6,893 nucleotides of DNA from Pseudomonadota bacterium (GTDB lineage: Bacteria > Desulfobacterota > WTBG01 > JAGOGO01), in assembly GCA_021160085.1 (NCBI GenBank), contig JAGHDE010000025.1:1-6893 (forward strand). Reading direction: 5' to 3'. Below, in pieces: positions 1-6,893 of this stretch. Positions within the stretch are counted from its first letter, which is position 1. Every line of letters starts with the position of its first letter. Below the pieces are notes generated by a model. It saw only the letters and a program-made list of their open reading frames with translations. It did not search any database and was not told the DNA's origin. The position numbers and the translations under genes are program-made.

Positions 1-2
1 CC

Positions 3-512
3 CCAAACTCTTTCCATAACCGGGAAGATCATCAGGCGGAGAACCTTCCCCCATTAGATCCTGAAATAGTCCCCTTTGATCCAGCCGGATTTCTGGTAAG
101 GAGTCTTGCCTACCTCATTGATAGAGTTGTACTGAGCTTGTTGAGTCTGCTGTTTTTCACTGTGGCTATGCTCGCTTTAAGAACGGGATTCTATATCCAG
201 GTGGGAATTCCTGCCTGGGGAAAGCTTACCACTGCCCTTATGCTCACTTACATCGCAATGACCTTCATGAAAATAGCTTACTACACTTATTTTCACGGGC
301 GCACTGGCCAAACTGTGGGAAAAATGGTATGTGGAATTAAAGTAGTGAATATTCACAAAGAAATCATAAGTTATCGGCGAGCTTTTTTACGGTGGATAGG
401 CTACCTCATCTCCTCCTTAATTCTTTATATGGGATTTTTGTGGGCGGCCGTAGACAAAAAACACCAGGGATGGCATGATAAAATTGCGGGGACGTATGTT
501 ATTAATATCTAA
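3..512 (+). CDS. RDD family membrane protein, 5' end outside the window
   Basis: The frame is open from the first bases of the window and ends at TAA 510-512, leaving 169 visible residues, so the true start lies to the left. The RDD signature is clear. The segment VRSLAYLIDRVV (about residues 32-43) carries the Arg and Asp that begin the domain. It is followed by hydrophobic stretches at about 45-65, 75-98 and 127-150. Between the last two lies GRTGQTVGKM (99-108), and the C-terminus has the family's GWHDKIAGT block (156-164). The TTG at 138 and the later ATGs would cut off the RDD signature, so they are not the start. The first 30 or so visible residues are polar and proline-rich, and could be the end of a linker or a preceding domain. 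RDD proteins are inner-membrane proteins, mostly of unknown function; some have been linked to ion transport. No substrate can be inferred here. An AsmA-family gene follows 89 bp downstream on the same strand. Confidence 0.88.
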   Translation, partial: PNSFHNREDHQAENLPPLDPEIVPFDPAGFLVRSLAYLIDRVVLSLLSLLFFTVAMLALRTGFYIQVGIPAWGKLTTALMLTYIAMTFMKIAYYTYFHGRTGQTVGKMVCGIKVVNIHKEIISYRRAFLRWIGYLISSLILYMGFLWAAVDKKHQGWHDKIAGTYVINI

Positions 513-601
513 ACTGTTACTGATCGAGAAGTTGTTGTCCAAATTCGTTTTCGCTTTTTCCAAAAGGCTTACATAGTAATATTAATATAAGGAGGGGAAC
601 C

Positions 602-3439
602 ATGAACGAAAATAATTCTTCTTCGCATCATTTTTCGCCATTTAGATTAATTATCAAAGGGGCTGTTTATCTCGTTGTTGTTGCTTTGATCTTCATTATC
701 GCTTTATACGCTTCCCTCCCAGCCATCCTCTCTTCTGACTTGGCCTCCAGAAAAATCGTTGCCTATTTGTCTGAGCATCTGCAAAGGCCGGTTTCAATCG
801 ATTCACTGTCCTTTTCATGGACAAAGGGGGTCGCGGTTTCGGAATTTAAGATAGATAATAGAGATCAGTCCCCTTTGCTTAAGGTTGATGATTTCAGACT
901 TCTTGTCTCCTGGATGGCCCTAACAGCAAACAAAATTGTGATTAAGAGCCTAAACATCGATGGAATAGAATTAGCTATCACCAGGGATGGATCCGGAAGA
1001 ACATCTATTAGCGACCTTTTTGAACCCCCTGAAAAGGAGATGCCCGCAAAAAAGAAAAAGGAATTTTCCCCGGAAACTTTCCCCACCTTGTTCCTGGATG
1101 CTCACCTAAAGAGCGGAAACTTTACATTTATAGATCAGCGTCTCGATACCACTACCCGGCTAAGCAATCTAACTGCTGACCTTTCTATCCATTCCCTCAC
1201 TGAGCCAATAGACCTGCTTCTGAAAGGCGATGTCATTCTAAATGATAAAGCGCCCGAATCCATTGAGCTAACCGGTAGTGCTCTCCTCTCTTCAGAGGGA
1301 AAATTTGATCCCCAGAAGGCAGAGGGAGGTCTGGAAATGAAGGCGAGTTTTGGCCGGCTGAGCGCATTTTTTGACCTGTCTAAATTTAGTGCCCCCGAGG
1401 AAGCAACCGGAGCAAAATTATCCTGCTTTCTCGATTTAAATAAGCTGACTCAGCTTGGAGCCGGCATCGTCGGCTTTCCTCCGGGTTTTTCCCTGAATGG
1501 ACAACTTAAAACCGAGCTGGAAGCACGTGGTAATTTCCAGTCCCGAATATCAATCAACGGTGAAACCCGATTGATCGATCTATCAGTGTCAGGAGGGCCT
1601 TTCAAAGATACCCCGTTTAAACAACCGCACCTCGATTTTTTCCAGGATATTTCGCTCAATTTTGCTGACGATTTGATTGAAATTAAAGCCTTCAAGGTGA
1701 CAAGTAACTTTATTAATCTTGCAACTTCAGGGACGATCAAAAATTTTCAGAACAAACCCAATATTAATCTCCTTCTTTCCAGTAATGGCAACCTTCATGA
1801 AATTGTCCGGGTTATAGGGAAAATGACAGCTTTACCATCGGATCTGTCAGCGGCAGGCACGATGGATATATCCTTATCCGGCCAGGGTGATCTTAATGAA
1901 TTAACCATCAAGGGCAAAACCGTCTTTAAAAATCTGAAAATCGATTCCCCCCTTCTTAAGGGTACTCCTTTCTATGAAAGATTTTTAGAGCTTAACCATG
2001 ATATTCTCTTCAACATCCCTCAAAACACACTTTCTATCAACTCTTTTACTATCCGCGGAGAATCTTTGAAGGCTGATCTCAAAGGAAAACTCGACAAAAA
2101 GAAGGATATTGATTTTAATCTCAAACTTGCCACGAATTTTGCCAATCTCAAGAAAAAATTTCGGGGGATACTACCGCCTTCTTTTCCGCGTCAGGGACAG
2201 ATCATGTCGGAAATGATGCTTAAGGGAAATATGGGAAAATCTCTTTCCTTCACTGGTGAGCATACCATTGATGCTGCAACAGTTATCCTGTCCGCACCAG
2301 CATCAGACGATAAATCATCATCCTCCTCGATCACATTTTCGTTTCCCCGATTCAAGGTGTTTCATGATGCAGTGTATAATATCGAGGGAGATAATCTTGC
2401 GGTAAAGAAGTTAAAGGCAAGCTCTGATTTTTTGACCTTCGAAGGATCAGGTAATCTTTCTAACATTTCAACCAGGCCATTCATCAAATCTCAGATTGCC
2501 CTCCGGCTTGATATGCCGAAGACTCAGAAAGTATTGAGAGATCTTCTGCCGAAAGAATTGACCACCCAGGGAGAGGGGAACCTGAACTTTATCGGTGAGG
2601 GGTCCGCCGCCGCATCAGAGGAGACCCAGTTTTTGAGCACCTGGAACGGAGAAGGCTCTTTTGCTCTTGGGCTGCTTGACTATGGGGGCATAGGGAGACT
2701 GAAAGATCTTCACAGCACTGAGATTTCCTTAAACAAAGGAAGCTTAAACTTCGAGGTTGAATGCCTTCTGAATAATGGGCCTTCACAGTTTCAGGGCTTG
2801 CTCGATTTTAGCAAAACAAAACCGGAGATGAATATAAACCTGGATGGGAAAGATATTCAAATCTCGCAAGACATAAAGATACTGGGATATATTATTCCGA
2901 TTTTGATCATTTCTCCCTCAGGAGAGCTTTCCGGGAAGGGGAATTTTTCGGTTCAGGCCTCGTGGCAGGGCACTGACTGGGCATCGGAAATCAGCAGAAC
3001 CATAAATGGAAAAGGAAAATTGAGTTTGAATGATGGAATACTCAAAAGCGAGGATGTTTTATCACTTATACTGAAAGCCCTGGGACAACCCGAAACCCTC
3101 CAGTTCGAGGAGCTCCTGACCAATTTTCGCCTGGCAGATGAAAAAATTTACAATGATAACATTCAGGTAAATGGGGAAAGTTTGAAATTTGGCCTCCAGG
3201 GGTGGACGTCTCTCGTTTATGACCCTTCCCAAAAAGGGAACCCGATGGAATACACCGTTACCGGAGATGCTTTTGAAAAATCTCTGGGGAAAGATGCCCA
3301 AAAGATTTTATCTATTCTTGGTGGCGGGGAAACGACAGTCCCGGTTGGTATTGGAGGAACTGTGCAGAAACCGAGAATTTCCATAAAGATGCCCAAACCA
3401 AAAGACCTTCTCCAGGGAATCTTCGGCTCATTGCAATGA
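602..3439 (+). CDS. AsmA family protein (membrane-anchored envelope protein)
   Basis: This 945-residue protein starts at ATG 602, with a strong Shine-Dalgarno AAGGAGG at 589-595. A short polar N-terminus is followed by one membrane segment at about residues 15-38 (rich in V, I, L and A), with the bulk predicted in the periplasm. After the anchor comes the usual AsmA start: a helix, then the RPVSIDSLSFSW stretch (62-73) and RDGSGRTSISDLF (128-140). A charged insert with four lysines follows at about 150-153. The long middle consists of alternating beta-type stretches. The last 160 residues or so resemble the AsmA-like C-terminal domain (NGKGKLSLNDGILKSED onward). AsmA-family proteins such as AsmA, YhdP and TamB are known or thought to form long beta grooves that carry or organise lipids between inner and outer membranes. 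The exact role of this member is inferred only from the family. The length is within the range of large AsmA proteins. hflX begins about 85 bp downstream on the same strand. Confidence 0.87.
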   Translation: MNENNSSSHHFSPFRLIIKGAVYLVVVALIFIIALYASLPAILSSDLASRKIVAYLSEHLQRPVSIDSLSFSWTKGVAVSEFKIDNRDQSPLLKVDDFRLLVSWMALTANKIVIKSLNIDGIELAITRDGSGRTSISDLFEPPEKEMPAKKKKEFSPETFPTLFLDAHLKSGNFTFIDQRLDTTTRLSNLTADLSIHSLTEPIDLLLKGDVILNDKAPESIELTGSALLSSEGKFDPQKAEGGLEMKASFGRLSAFFDLSKFSAPEEATGAKLSCFLDLNKLTQLGAGIVGFPPGFSLNGQLKTELEARGNFQSRISINGETRLIDLSVSGGPFKDTPFKQPHLDFFQDISLNFADDLIEIKAFKVTSNFINLATSGTIKNFQNKPNINLLLSSNGNLHEIVRVIGKMTALPSDLSAAGTMDISLSGQGDLNELTIKGKTVFKNLKIDSPLLKGTPFYERFLELNHDILFNIPQNTLSINSFTIRGESLKADLKGKLDKKKDIDFNLKLATNFANLKKKFRGILPPSFPRQGQIMSEMMLKGNMGKSLSFTGEHTIDAATVILSAPASDDKSSSSSITFSFPRFKVFHDAVYNIEGDNLAVKKLKASSDFLTFEGSGNLSNISTRPFIKSQIALRLDMPKTQKVLRDLLPKELTTQGEGNLNFIGEGSAAASEETQFLSTWNGEGSFALGLLDYGGIGRLKDLHSTEISLNKGSLNFEVECLLNNGPSQFQGLLDFSKTKPEMNINLDGKDIQISQDIKILGYIIPILIISPSGELSGKGNFSVQASWQGTDWASEISRTINGKGKLSLNDGILKSEDVLSLILKALGQPETLQFEELLTNFRLADEKIYNDNIQVNGESLKFGLQGWTSLVYDPSQKGNPMEYTVTGDAFEKSLGKDAQKILSILGGGETTVPVGIGGTVQKPRISIKMPKPKDLLQGIFGSLQ

Positions 3440-3510
3440 AGGTGATTTTTTAAAATAATATTCGCAGGTTAACATAAAATCTGGATTTATAAACCCTTAA
3501 TATAATAAAA

Positions 3511-3516
3511 AAGGAG
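3511..3516 (+). promoter_or_regulatory. Shine-Dalgarno that decides the hflX start
   Basis: AAGGAG lies eight bases before the ATA codon at 3525. There is no ATG, GTG, TTG or CTG in the hflX frame between the upstream in-frame stop (TAA 3498-3500) and TTG 3588. That TTG is 71 bases beyond this site and has no clear ribosome-binding sequence of its own. The spacing is ideal for initiation at 3525. Confidence 0.65.
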
Positions 3517-3524
3517 CTGTCAGC

Positions 3525-5201
3525 ATAAGCAGATTATACGGTAATACCACTGGTTTAAAAACCAGCCACATCAAGCAGCTTGAACGTTTGTATCAACGCA
3601 AGATCCCTTCTAATCATGTTATTACTCTCGAGGCAGCCCGTCAGATAGCCGCAATTTCCTCGGAAACAAAACGCCAGGTAGGAGTTCTGATTGACCGGCG
3701 CGGGAAGGTAACCCACGTCATTATCGGGGACCATCAGGGGCTCTTTATTCCTGATCTTTCTGGTTATCGATCCTCGGCAACCCGCCTTCGGGGACTCCGC
3801 CTGGTTCATACTCATCTTAAACAGGAAGTTATTACCGAGGATGATCTGACTGATTTATCCCTGCTTCATCTTGACCTGGTCGCAGCCGTTGCAGTGGGAA
3901 AGGACGGCTTTCCGGGAAAGGTTTTTTTTGCTCATCTCCTTCCTGACAATATTCACCATGAACAATGGAGCTTGATAGAATATTCTCACCCCTCTCACAT
4001 TACCCTTGATTTTCTTCAGCTAATTACTTCATTAGAAGAAGAATTTGATCGCAAACAGAGATCGCGGAAGTTTGATGAGGCATGGGAAAGAACGATTTTG
4101 TTGAGTGTATCCCAAAAGCCGGGTCCGGAGACAGAAGAGTCTATGGATGAGTTGGAGGAGCTGGCTCACTCCTGTAATCTTACGGTGTTGGATAAAATTA
4201 TCCAGTATCGGTCCCGGGTTGATTCCCGGCATTTACTGGGGAGGGGCAAAATTCGTGAAGTGGTCATAAGGAGTCTTCAGTTAGGAGCCAGCCTTTTAAT
4301 TTTTGATTGTGATCTCAACCCTGCTCAGATTAAGTCTCTTACCGACCAAATAGATATCAAAGTGATTGATAGAACCCAACTAATCCTGGATATCTTTGCC
4401 CAGCGGGCCAACAGCAAGGAGGGTAAAGTTCAGGTTGAACTGGCTCAGCTTAAATACCTTCTTCCCCGTCTGGCAACCAAAAACACTGCCATGTCCCGGT
4501 TAACCGGAGGCATTGGGGGGAGGGGGCCGGGAGAGACCAAGCTGGAAATCAACCGCCGAAGGGTGAGGGATCGGATAAACCGACTGGAAAAAGAGATCCG
4601 GTTGCTCCAGCAGAGAAGAGGAATAAAACGAAAAAAGAGAAAGAAGGAAGGGCTTCCGGTTGTTTCCATTGTCGGGTATACAAATGCCGGAAAATCGACC
4701 CTCTTAAACACCCTTACCCGCAGTGAGGTTAATGTGGAAGATCGGCTTTTTGCCACCCTTGATCCTGCCAGTCGCCGTCTTCGTTTTCCCAAGGATACCG
4801 AGGCAATCATCACCGATACCGTGGGATTTATTCGAGACCTTCCTCAAGATCTGGTAAATGCTTTTCGGGCCACCCTGGAGGAATTGAGCGAAGCAGATCT
4901 GCTTCTCCATTTGATTGACATAAGCAATGTCAATTTTGAAAAGCAGATGGAAGCATGCGAAAAAATACTCTCTGATTTAGAAATAGATCAGATTCCGAGA
5001 GTGCGGGTTTTTAACAAGGAGGACATTTTTCCGGACAAGGCCGCATTAAAAAAGCTTTGCCGGCGCTATGATGCAATCAGTGTCTCGGCCACCAATTCCG
5101 TTACCCTGATCGCCCTTACGGAAAAGATCGAAGCATTTTTTTTGAAACAGAAGGTTTCAAAAACAGCGCTTTTGCAAATGACATCTTTGGTTCAGGACTA
5201 A
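3525..5201 (+). CDS. hflX: GTPase HflX, long form, apparent ATA start
   Basis: HflX is a ribosome-associated GTPase that binds the 50S subunit and can split stalled or hibernating 70S ribosomes. With the start at ATA 3525 it has 558 residues. Residues 1-21 (beginning SRLYGNTTGLK after the start) match the conserved beginning of long HflX proteins as I know them. The conventional TTG at 3588 would remove them and lacks a Shine-Dalgarno. Domains in order: an extra N-terminal domain (about 1-185); the HflX N-terminal domain with LLGRGKIREV (236-245); a glycine-rich linker GGIGGRGPGETKLE (328-341); a basic coiled region ending in KRKKRKK (368-374); and the G domain. The G domain has G1 GYTNAGKS (384-391), G2 ATLDPASR (410-417), G3 DTVG (431-434), G4 NKED (497-500) and G5 SATN (521-524). 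All nucleotide-binding motifs are intact. The product should be cytoplasmic. argG converges from the right, 50 bp away. Family assignment is near certain; the start is less so. Confidence 0.93.
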   Translation: MSRLYGNTTGLKTSHIKQLERLYQRKIPSNHVITLEAARQIAAISSETKRQVGVLIDRRGKVTHVIIGDHQGLFIPDLSGYRSSATRLRGLRLVHTHLKQEVITEDDLTDLSLLHLDLVAAVAVGKDGFPGKVFFAHLLPDNIHHEQWSLIEYSHPSHITLDFLQLITSLEEEFDRKQRSRKFDEAWERTILLSVSQKPGPETEESMDELEELAHSCNLTVLDKIIQYRSRVDSRHLLGRGKIREVVIRSLQLGASLLIFDCDLNPAQIKSLTDQIDIKVIDRTQLILDIFAQRANSKEGKVQVELAQLKYLLPRLATKNTAMSRLTGGIGGRGPGETKLEINRRRVRDRINRLEKEIRLLQQRRGIKRKKRKKEGLPVVSIVGYTNAGKSTLLNTLTRSEVNVEDRLFATLDPASRRLRFPKDTEAIITDTVGFIRDLPQDLVNAFRATLEELSEADLLLHLIDISNVNFEKQMEACEKILSDLEIDQIPRVRVFNKEDIFPDKAALKKLCRRYDAISVSATNSVTLIALTEKIEAFFLKQKVSKTALLQMTSLVQD

Positions 5202-5251
5202 GCAGGATATCAGCAAAAGCCATTTCGCCTTATCTCTGTTTGATGTTTGGG

Positions 5252-6487
5252 TCAGGTAGGGATAATACCTCGCTTAGCCAGAATCTCAAAAGGAAGACCC
5301 CTGATCTGGGCGGCATCAGAACACATCCTCTGGTCAAAGCTTTTTCCCTTTATTGATCTGATTTCCGGAGAAAAAAGGCCGGTATCGGATTCTCGACCGA
5401 TTATGTCGATATTGCCTTTATAGAGCTTTACCCGGTAAGTGCCGTTAACCACATCCTGGGTTGTTTTTATAAACGCATCCAGATCAGCCCTGAGGGGATG
5501 GTAAGCCATGCCGTGATAGACGAGGGAAGCCCACCTGGGCTCCACAATTTTCTTGAATTGAATTTCATCCTTGGTGAGACAGAACTGCTCCAGGTCGCGA
5601 TGAAGTTTTAAAATGATGGTGGCAGCGGGGGCCTCATAAATTTCTCTGCTCTTGAGGTCCATGATCCCGTCCTCAAACATATCGATTTTCCCGATGGCGT
5701 GCTGTCCTCCAACAGTGTTTAACTCTGATATCAACTGGGCTAAATTTTTTTGCTGTCCATTAAGACTGATGGGTATACCCTTTTTAAACTCTATCTCGAT
5801 GACTTCCGCTTCTTCCGGAGCTTTTTCCGGAGGTTGATACCACATCCAGATGTCATCGGGAAGCTCCTGATTGAGATCGACTGCTCCGCTGGCAATAGAC
5901 CGGCACCAGATGGTTTTATCATCTCCGCCCTGGATGTTCTCGGTTACGGGCACTCCCCAGTGGCGGCAGAGTTTTTCCTCTTCGCCGCGAGTAAGGTCGA
6001 AGTCCCGGACCGGCACCAGAATGGCAAGGTTGGGAGCGAAGGTTTTGAAGACATTATGCATCCGGTACTGATCATTCCCTTTGCCGGTGGAACCCTCCAT
6101 TATGGCGTCACACCCTTTTTCAACCGCCATTTCGGCAACCTTCCGGGCTATAATCTGACGGGTGATGGATGTTGAAACCGGATAGCCCAGGTAATCAGAA
6201 TTGGCTTGAATAGCCCGGGAAAGCCAGACTTCGGTAAATTCTTCCTGCAGGTTTACTATAATGGGTTCGATCCCCAAAACCTTTGCCTTGTTTTGACTTT
6301 CAATTACTTCCTCTTCTCCCTGTCCAATATCAATGCTTATCGGTATGATCTCTTCGGCTTTGTACACTTGCCTGAGCAAGGGTACTGATAAGGAAGAGTC
6401 AAGCCCCCCGGAATAGGCGAGGGCAACTTTTTTTACTTTCGGAACAGGCGTGTTGTTAATTTTTTCGAGGATGGCTTCAATCTTCAT
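5252..6487 (-). CDS. argG: Argininosuccinate synthase
   Basis: The enzyme joins citrulline and aspartate using ATP to give argininosuccinate, the penultimate step of arginine synthesis, in the cytoplasm. The 411-residue protein is close to full family length. It starts at ATG 6487-6485, six bases after Shine-Dalgarno AAAGGAG (6494-6500, minus strand). Visible motifs are the ATP loop AYSGGLDSS (24-32, usually ending TS), the citrulline-side YPVSTSITR (102-110) and the aspartate/citrulline block GSTGKGNDQYR (132-142). Further on are GKIDMFED (266-273), KSREIYEAP (279-287), and a C-terminal SLVYHGMAYHPLR region (321-333). By alignment in my head to the human enzyme, Y87, S92, T119, N123, D124, R127, S189, E270 and Y282 have counterparts. 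The position of Ser180 is Gly188, and the usual SxE after it reads SIA (197-199). This marks a divergent subgroup. The gene stands alone here, with no other arg gene in view. Confidence 0.93.
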   Translation of the reverse strand: MKIEAILEKINNTPVPKVKKVALAYSGGLDSSLSVPLLRQVYKAEEIIPISIDIGQGEEEVIESQNKAKVLGIEPIIVNLQEEFTEVWLSRAIQANSDYLGYPVSTSITRQIIARKVAEMAVEKGCDAIMEGSTGKGNDQYRMHNVFKTFAPNLAILVPVRDFDLTRGEEEKLCRHWGVPVTENIQGGDDKTIWCRSIASGAVDLNQELPDDIWMWYQPPEKAPEEAEVIEIEFKKGIPISLNGQQKNLAQLISELNTVGGQHAIGKIDMFEDGIMDLKSREIYEAPAATIILKLHRDLEQFCLTKDEIQFKKIVEPRWASLVYHGMAYHPLRADLDAFIKTTQDVVNGTYRVKLYKGNIDIIGRESDTGLFSPEIRSIKGKSFDQRMCSDAAQIRGLPFEILAKRGIIPT

Positions 6488-6572
6488 CGGATTCTCCTTT
6501 TGCTTTCAATCGCATTGTCAATTTTGAATATTTTAGATATAAAAAAACTTCCTTTTTAGCAGAAATATTTTA

Positions 6573-6602
6573 ATTAAGCAAATAAAAAACAATCTTTGTT
6601 AA
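6573..6602 (-). promoter_or_regulatory. Possible argG promoter
   Basis: On the minus strand, TTAACA (6602-6597, five of six matches to the -35 consensus) is followed after 18 bases by CTTAAT (6578-6573, four of six to the -10). Transcription would start near 6566, giving a leader of roughly 80 bases before the argG ATG. The surrounding 6501-6600 is only 21% G+C by direct count, so promoter-like matches can arise by chance. No ARG-box or riboswitch fold was recognised in the leader. Confidence 0.25.
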
Positions 6603-6864
6603 ATATTTTGACAAAATCTGTTGTCGCATTGGTGCAGTAATATTTTCATGCGTGGCCAGATGTCGAAGAAATGTCTCAATTTCATTCTTTGCAATATCCA
6701 TTAGATGTTTTTTGTTGCCGTGAAATTTTATTATGTGCCGTACAATTTAGTCACAGTACATTCCATAGGTACGATACGCGTAATGATGATAGCGTATAAC
6801 CTGGCGAACTTGTTTCATAAGTCGTAACTGAGAATCCGGTCTGAATTTTTGCTTGTTTTTCATG

Positions 6865-6881
6865 ATAATGTGATACATTAT
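6865..6881. repeat. 17-bp inverted repeat just upstream of the integrase-remnant start
   Basis: ATAATG (6865-6870) and CATTAT (6876-6881) are perfect 6-bp inverted arms around TGATA. The site ends one base upstream of the remnant's ATG (6863-6861, minus strand), where an operator could sit. It is short and AT-rich, so it may be chance. It does not match the CTGT-N8-ACAG form of the enterobacterial LexA box. Confidence 0.35.
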
Positions 6882-6893
6882 TAACAAGATAGA

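Larger units (their letters stand above)
6570..6893 (-). pseudogene. Remnant of an integron-type tyrosine recombinase (N-terminal part)
   Basis: Read on the minus strand from ATG 6863, this gives about 97 codons with one internal stop, TAA at 6749-6747 (codon 39), and a final TAA at 6572-6570. The translation carries the N-terminal, DNA-binding SAM-like part of integron integrases. It has LMKQVRQVIRYHHYAYRT (residues 15-32), then MYCD, the stop, and IVRHIIKFHGNKKH (40-53). Then come NEIETFLRHLATHENITAP (60-78) and RQQ. In intact relatives these correspond to the L-x-QVRE-x-IR-x-xHYS-x-RTE, YVxWIxRFIxFH, EVExFLxxLA and TQxQAL blocks. The stop sits where a Trp is usual. Similarity fades after about residue 82, and the catalytic domain (R-H-R-Y) is absent. 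The position of the ATG relative to the first motif fits a natural start, but no Shine-Dalgarno is seen and the frame stays open to the window edge. An ordinary XerC-type integrase origin is possible. The gene is almost certainly inactive. Confidence 0.72.

Noticed and set aside
3501..3506. A perfect TATAAT upstream of hflX
   Set aside because: Transcription from it would begin at about 3513, on top of the Shine-Dalgarno. The -35 position (3478-3483, AATCTG) is poor, and the closest -35-like TTAACA (3469-3474) is 26 bases away.
4445..4813. A 122-codon minus-strand open frame opposite hflX
   Set aside because: It overlaps the HflX linker and G1-G3 motifs on the other strand, and its composition is that of an antisense frame, so it is a shadow frame.
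5202..5251. Possible bidirectional terminator between hflX and argG
   Set aside because: No GC-rich stem with a following T-run is visible in these 50 bases.
5750..6175. A 141-codon plus-strand open frame opposite argG
   Set aside because: It lies entirely antisense to a well-conserved argG, shows no recognisable domain and has no convincing ribosome-binding site, so it is a shadow frame.
6541..6557. A-run, CTTCC, T-run that could be a terminator hairpin
   Set aside because: The arms are only A:T pairs, so the stem would be very weak. It lies in the argG leader, where a terminator would need separate support.
6598..6604. GTTAAAT, resembling the GTTRRRY core of an attC site
   Set aside because: There is no partner RYYYAAC with the spacing and arms of an attC, and it lies on the wrong side of the integrase for a cassette array.
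6774..6797. Inverted repeat ATACGC ... GCGTAT
   Set aside because: It falls in the best-conserved part of the integrase remnant (the RYHHYAYR codons) with a 12-base spacer, so codon content explains it.

Overview
The window looks like chromosomal DNA of a Gram-negative bacterium. An AsmA-type envelope protein, a long-form HflX with an extra N-terminal domain, and ArgG lie side by side. The HflX form and the moderate base composition would fit a deltaproteobacterial (Desulfobacterota-like) lineage, but this is an inference from family resemblance and cannot be proven from four genes.

Layout, left to right. A 5'-truncated RDD-family membrane protein (3-512, +) is followed by a large AsmA-family protein (602-3439, +). 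Next comes the ribosome-associated GTPase HflX (+, ending at 5201). These three share a strand, have gaps of 85-89 bp and no visible terminator between them, so read-through is possible. hflX converges with argG (5252-6487, -) across a 50-bp gap. The remaining 406 bp (6488-6893) hold an AT-rich argG leader and a decayed minus-strand gene. That gene still translates as the N-terminal part of an integron-type tyrosine recombinase, with one internal stop and no catalytic domain.

The genes do not form one pathway. The RDD and AsmA proteins are both membrane or envelope proteins, HflX acts on ribosomes, and ArgG makes argininosuccinate for arginine synthesis.

Two points stand out. First, the hflX reading frame, its conserved N-terminal residues and its Shine-Dalgarno sequence all point to a start at an ATA codon (3525), with no ATG/GTG/TTG/CTG available there. 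Second, the integron-integrase remnant sits directly upstream of argG and keeps its 5' end, so any attI site or cassette array would lie just beyond the right edge of the window. I see no clear evidence of a wholly new multi-gene system in the visible bases.
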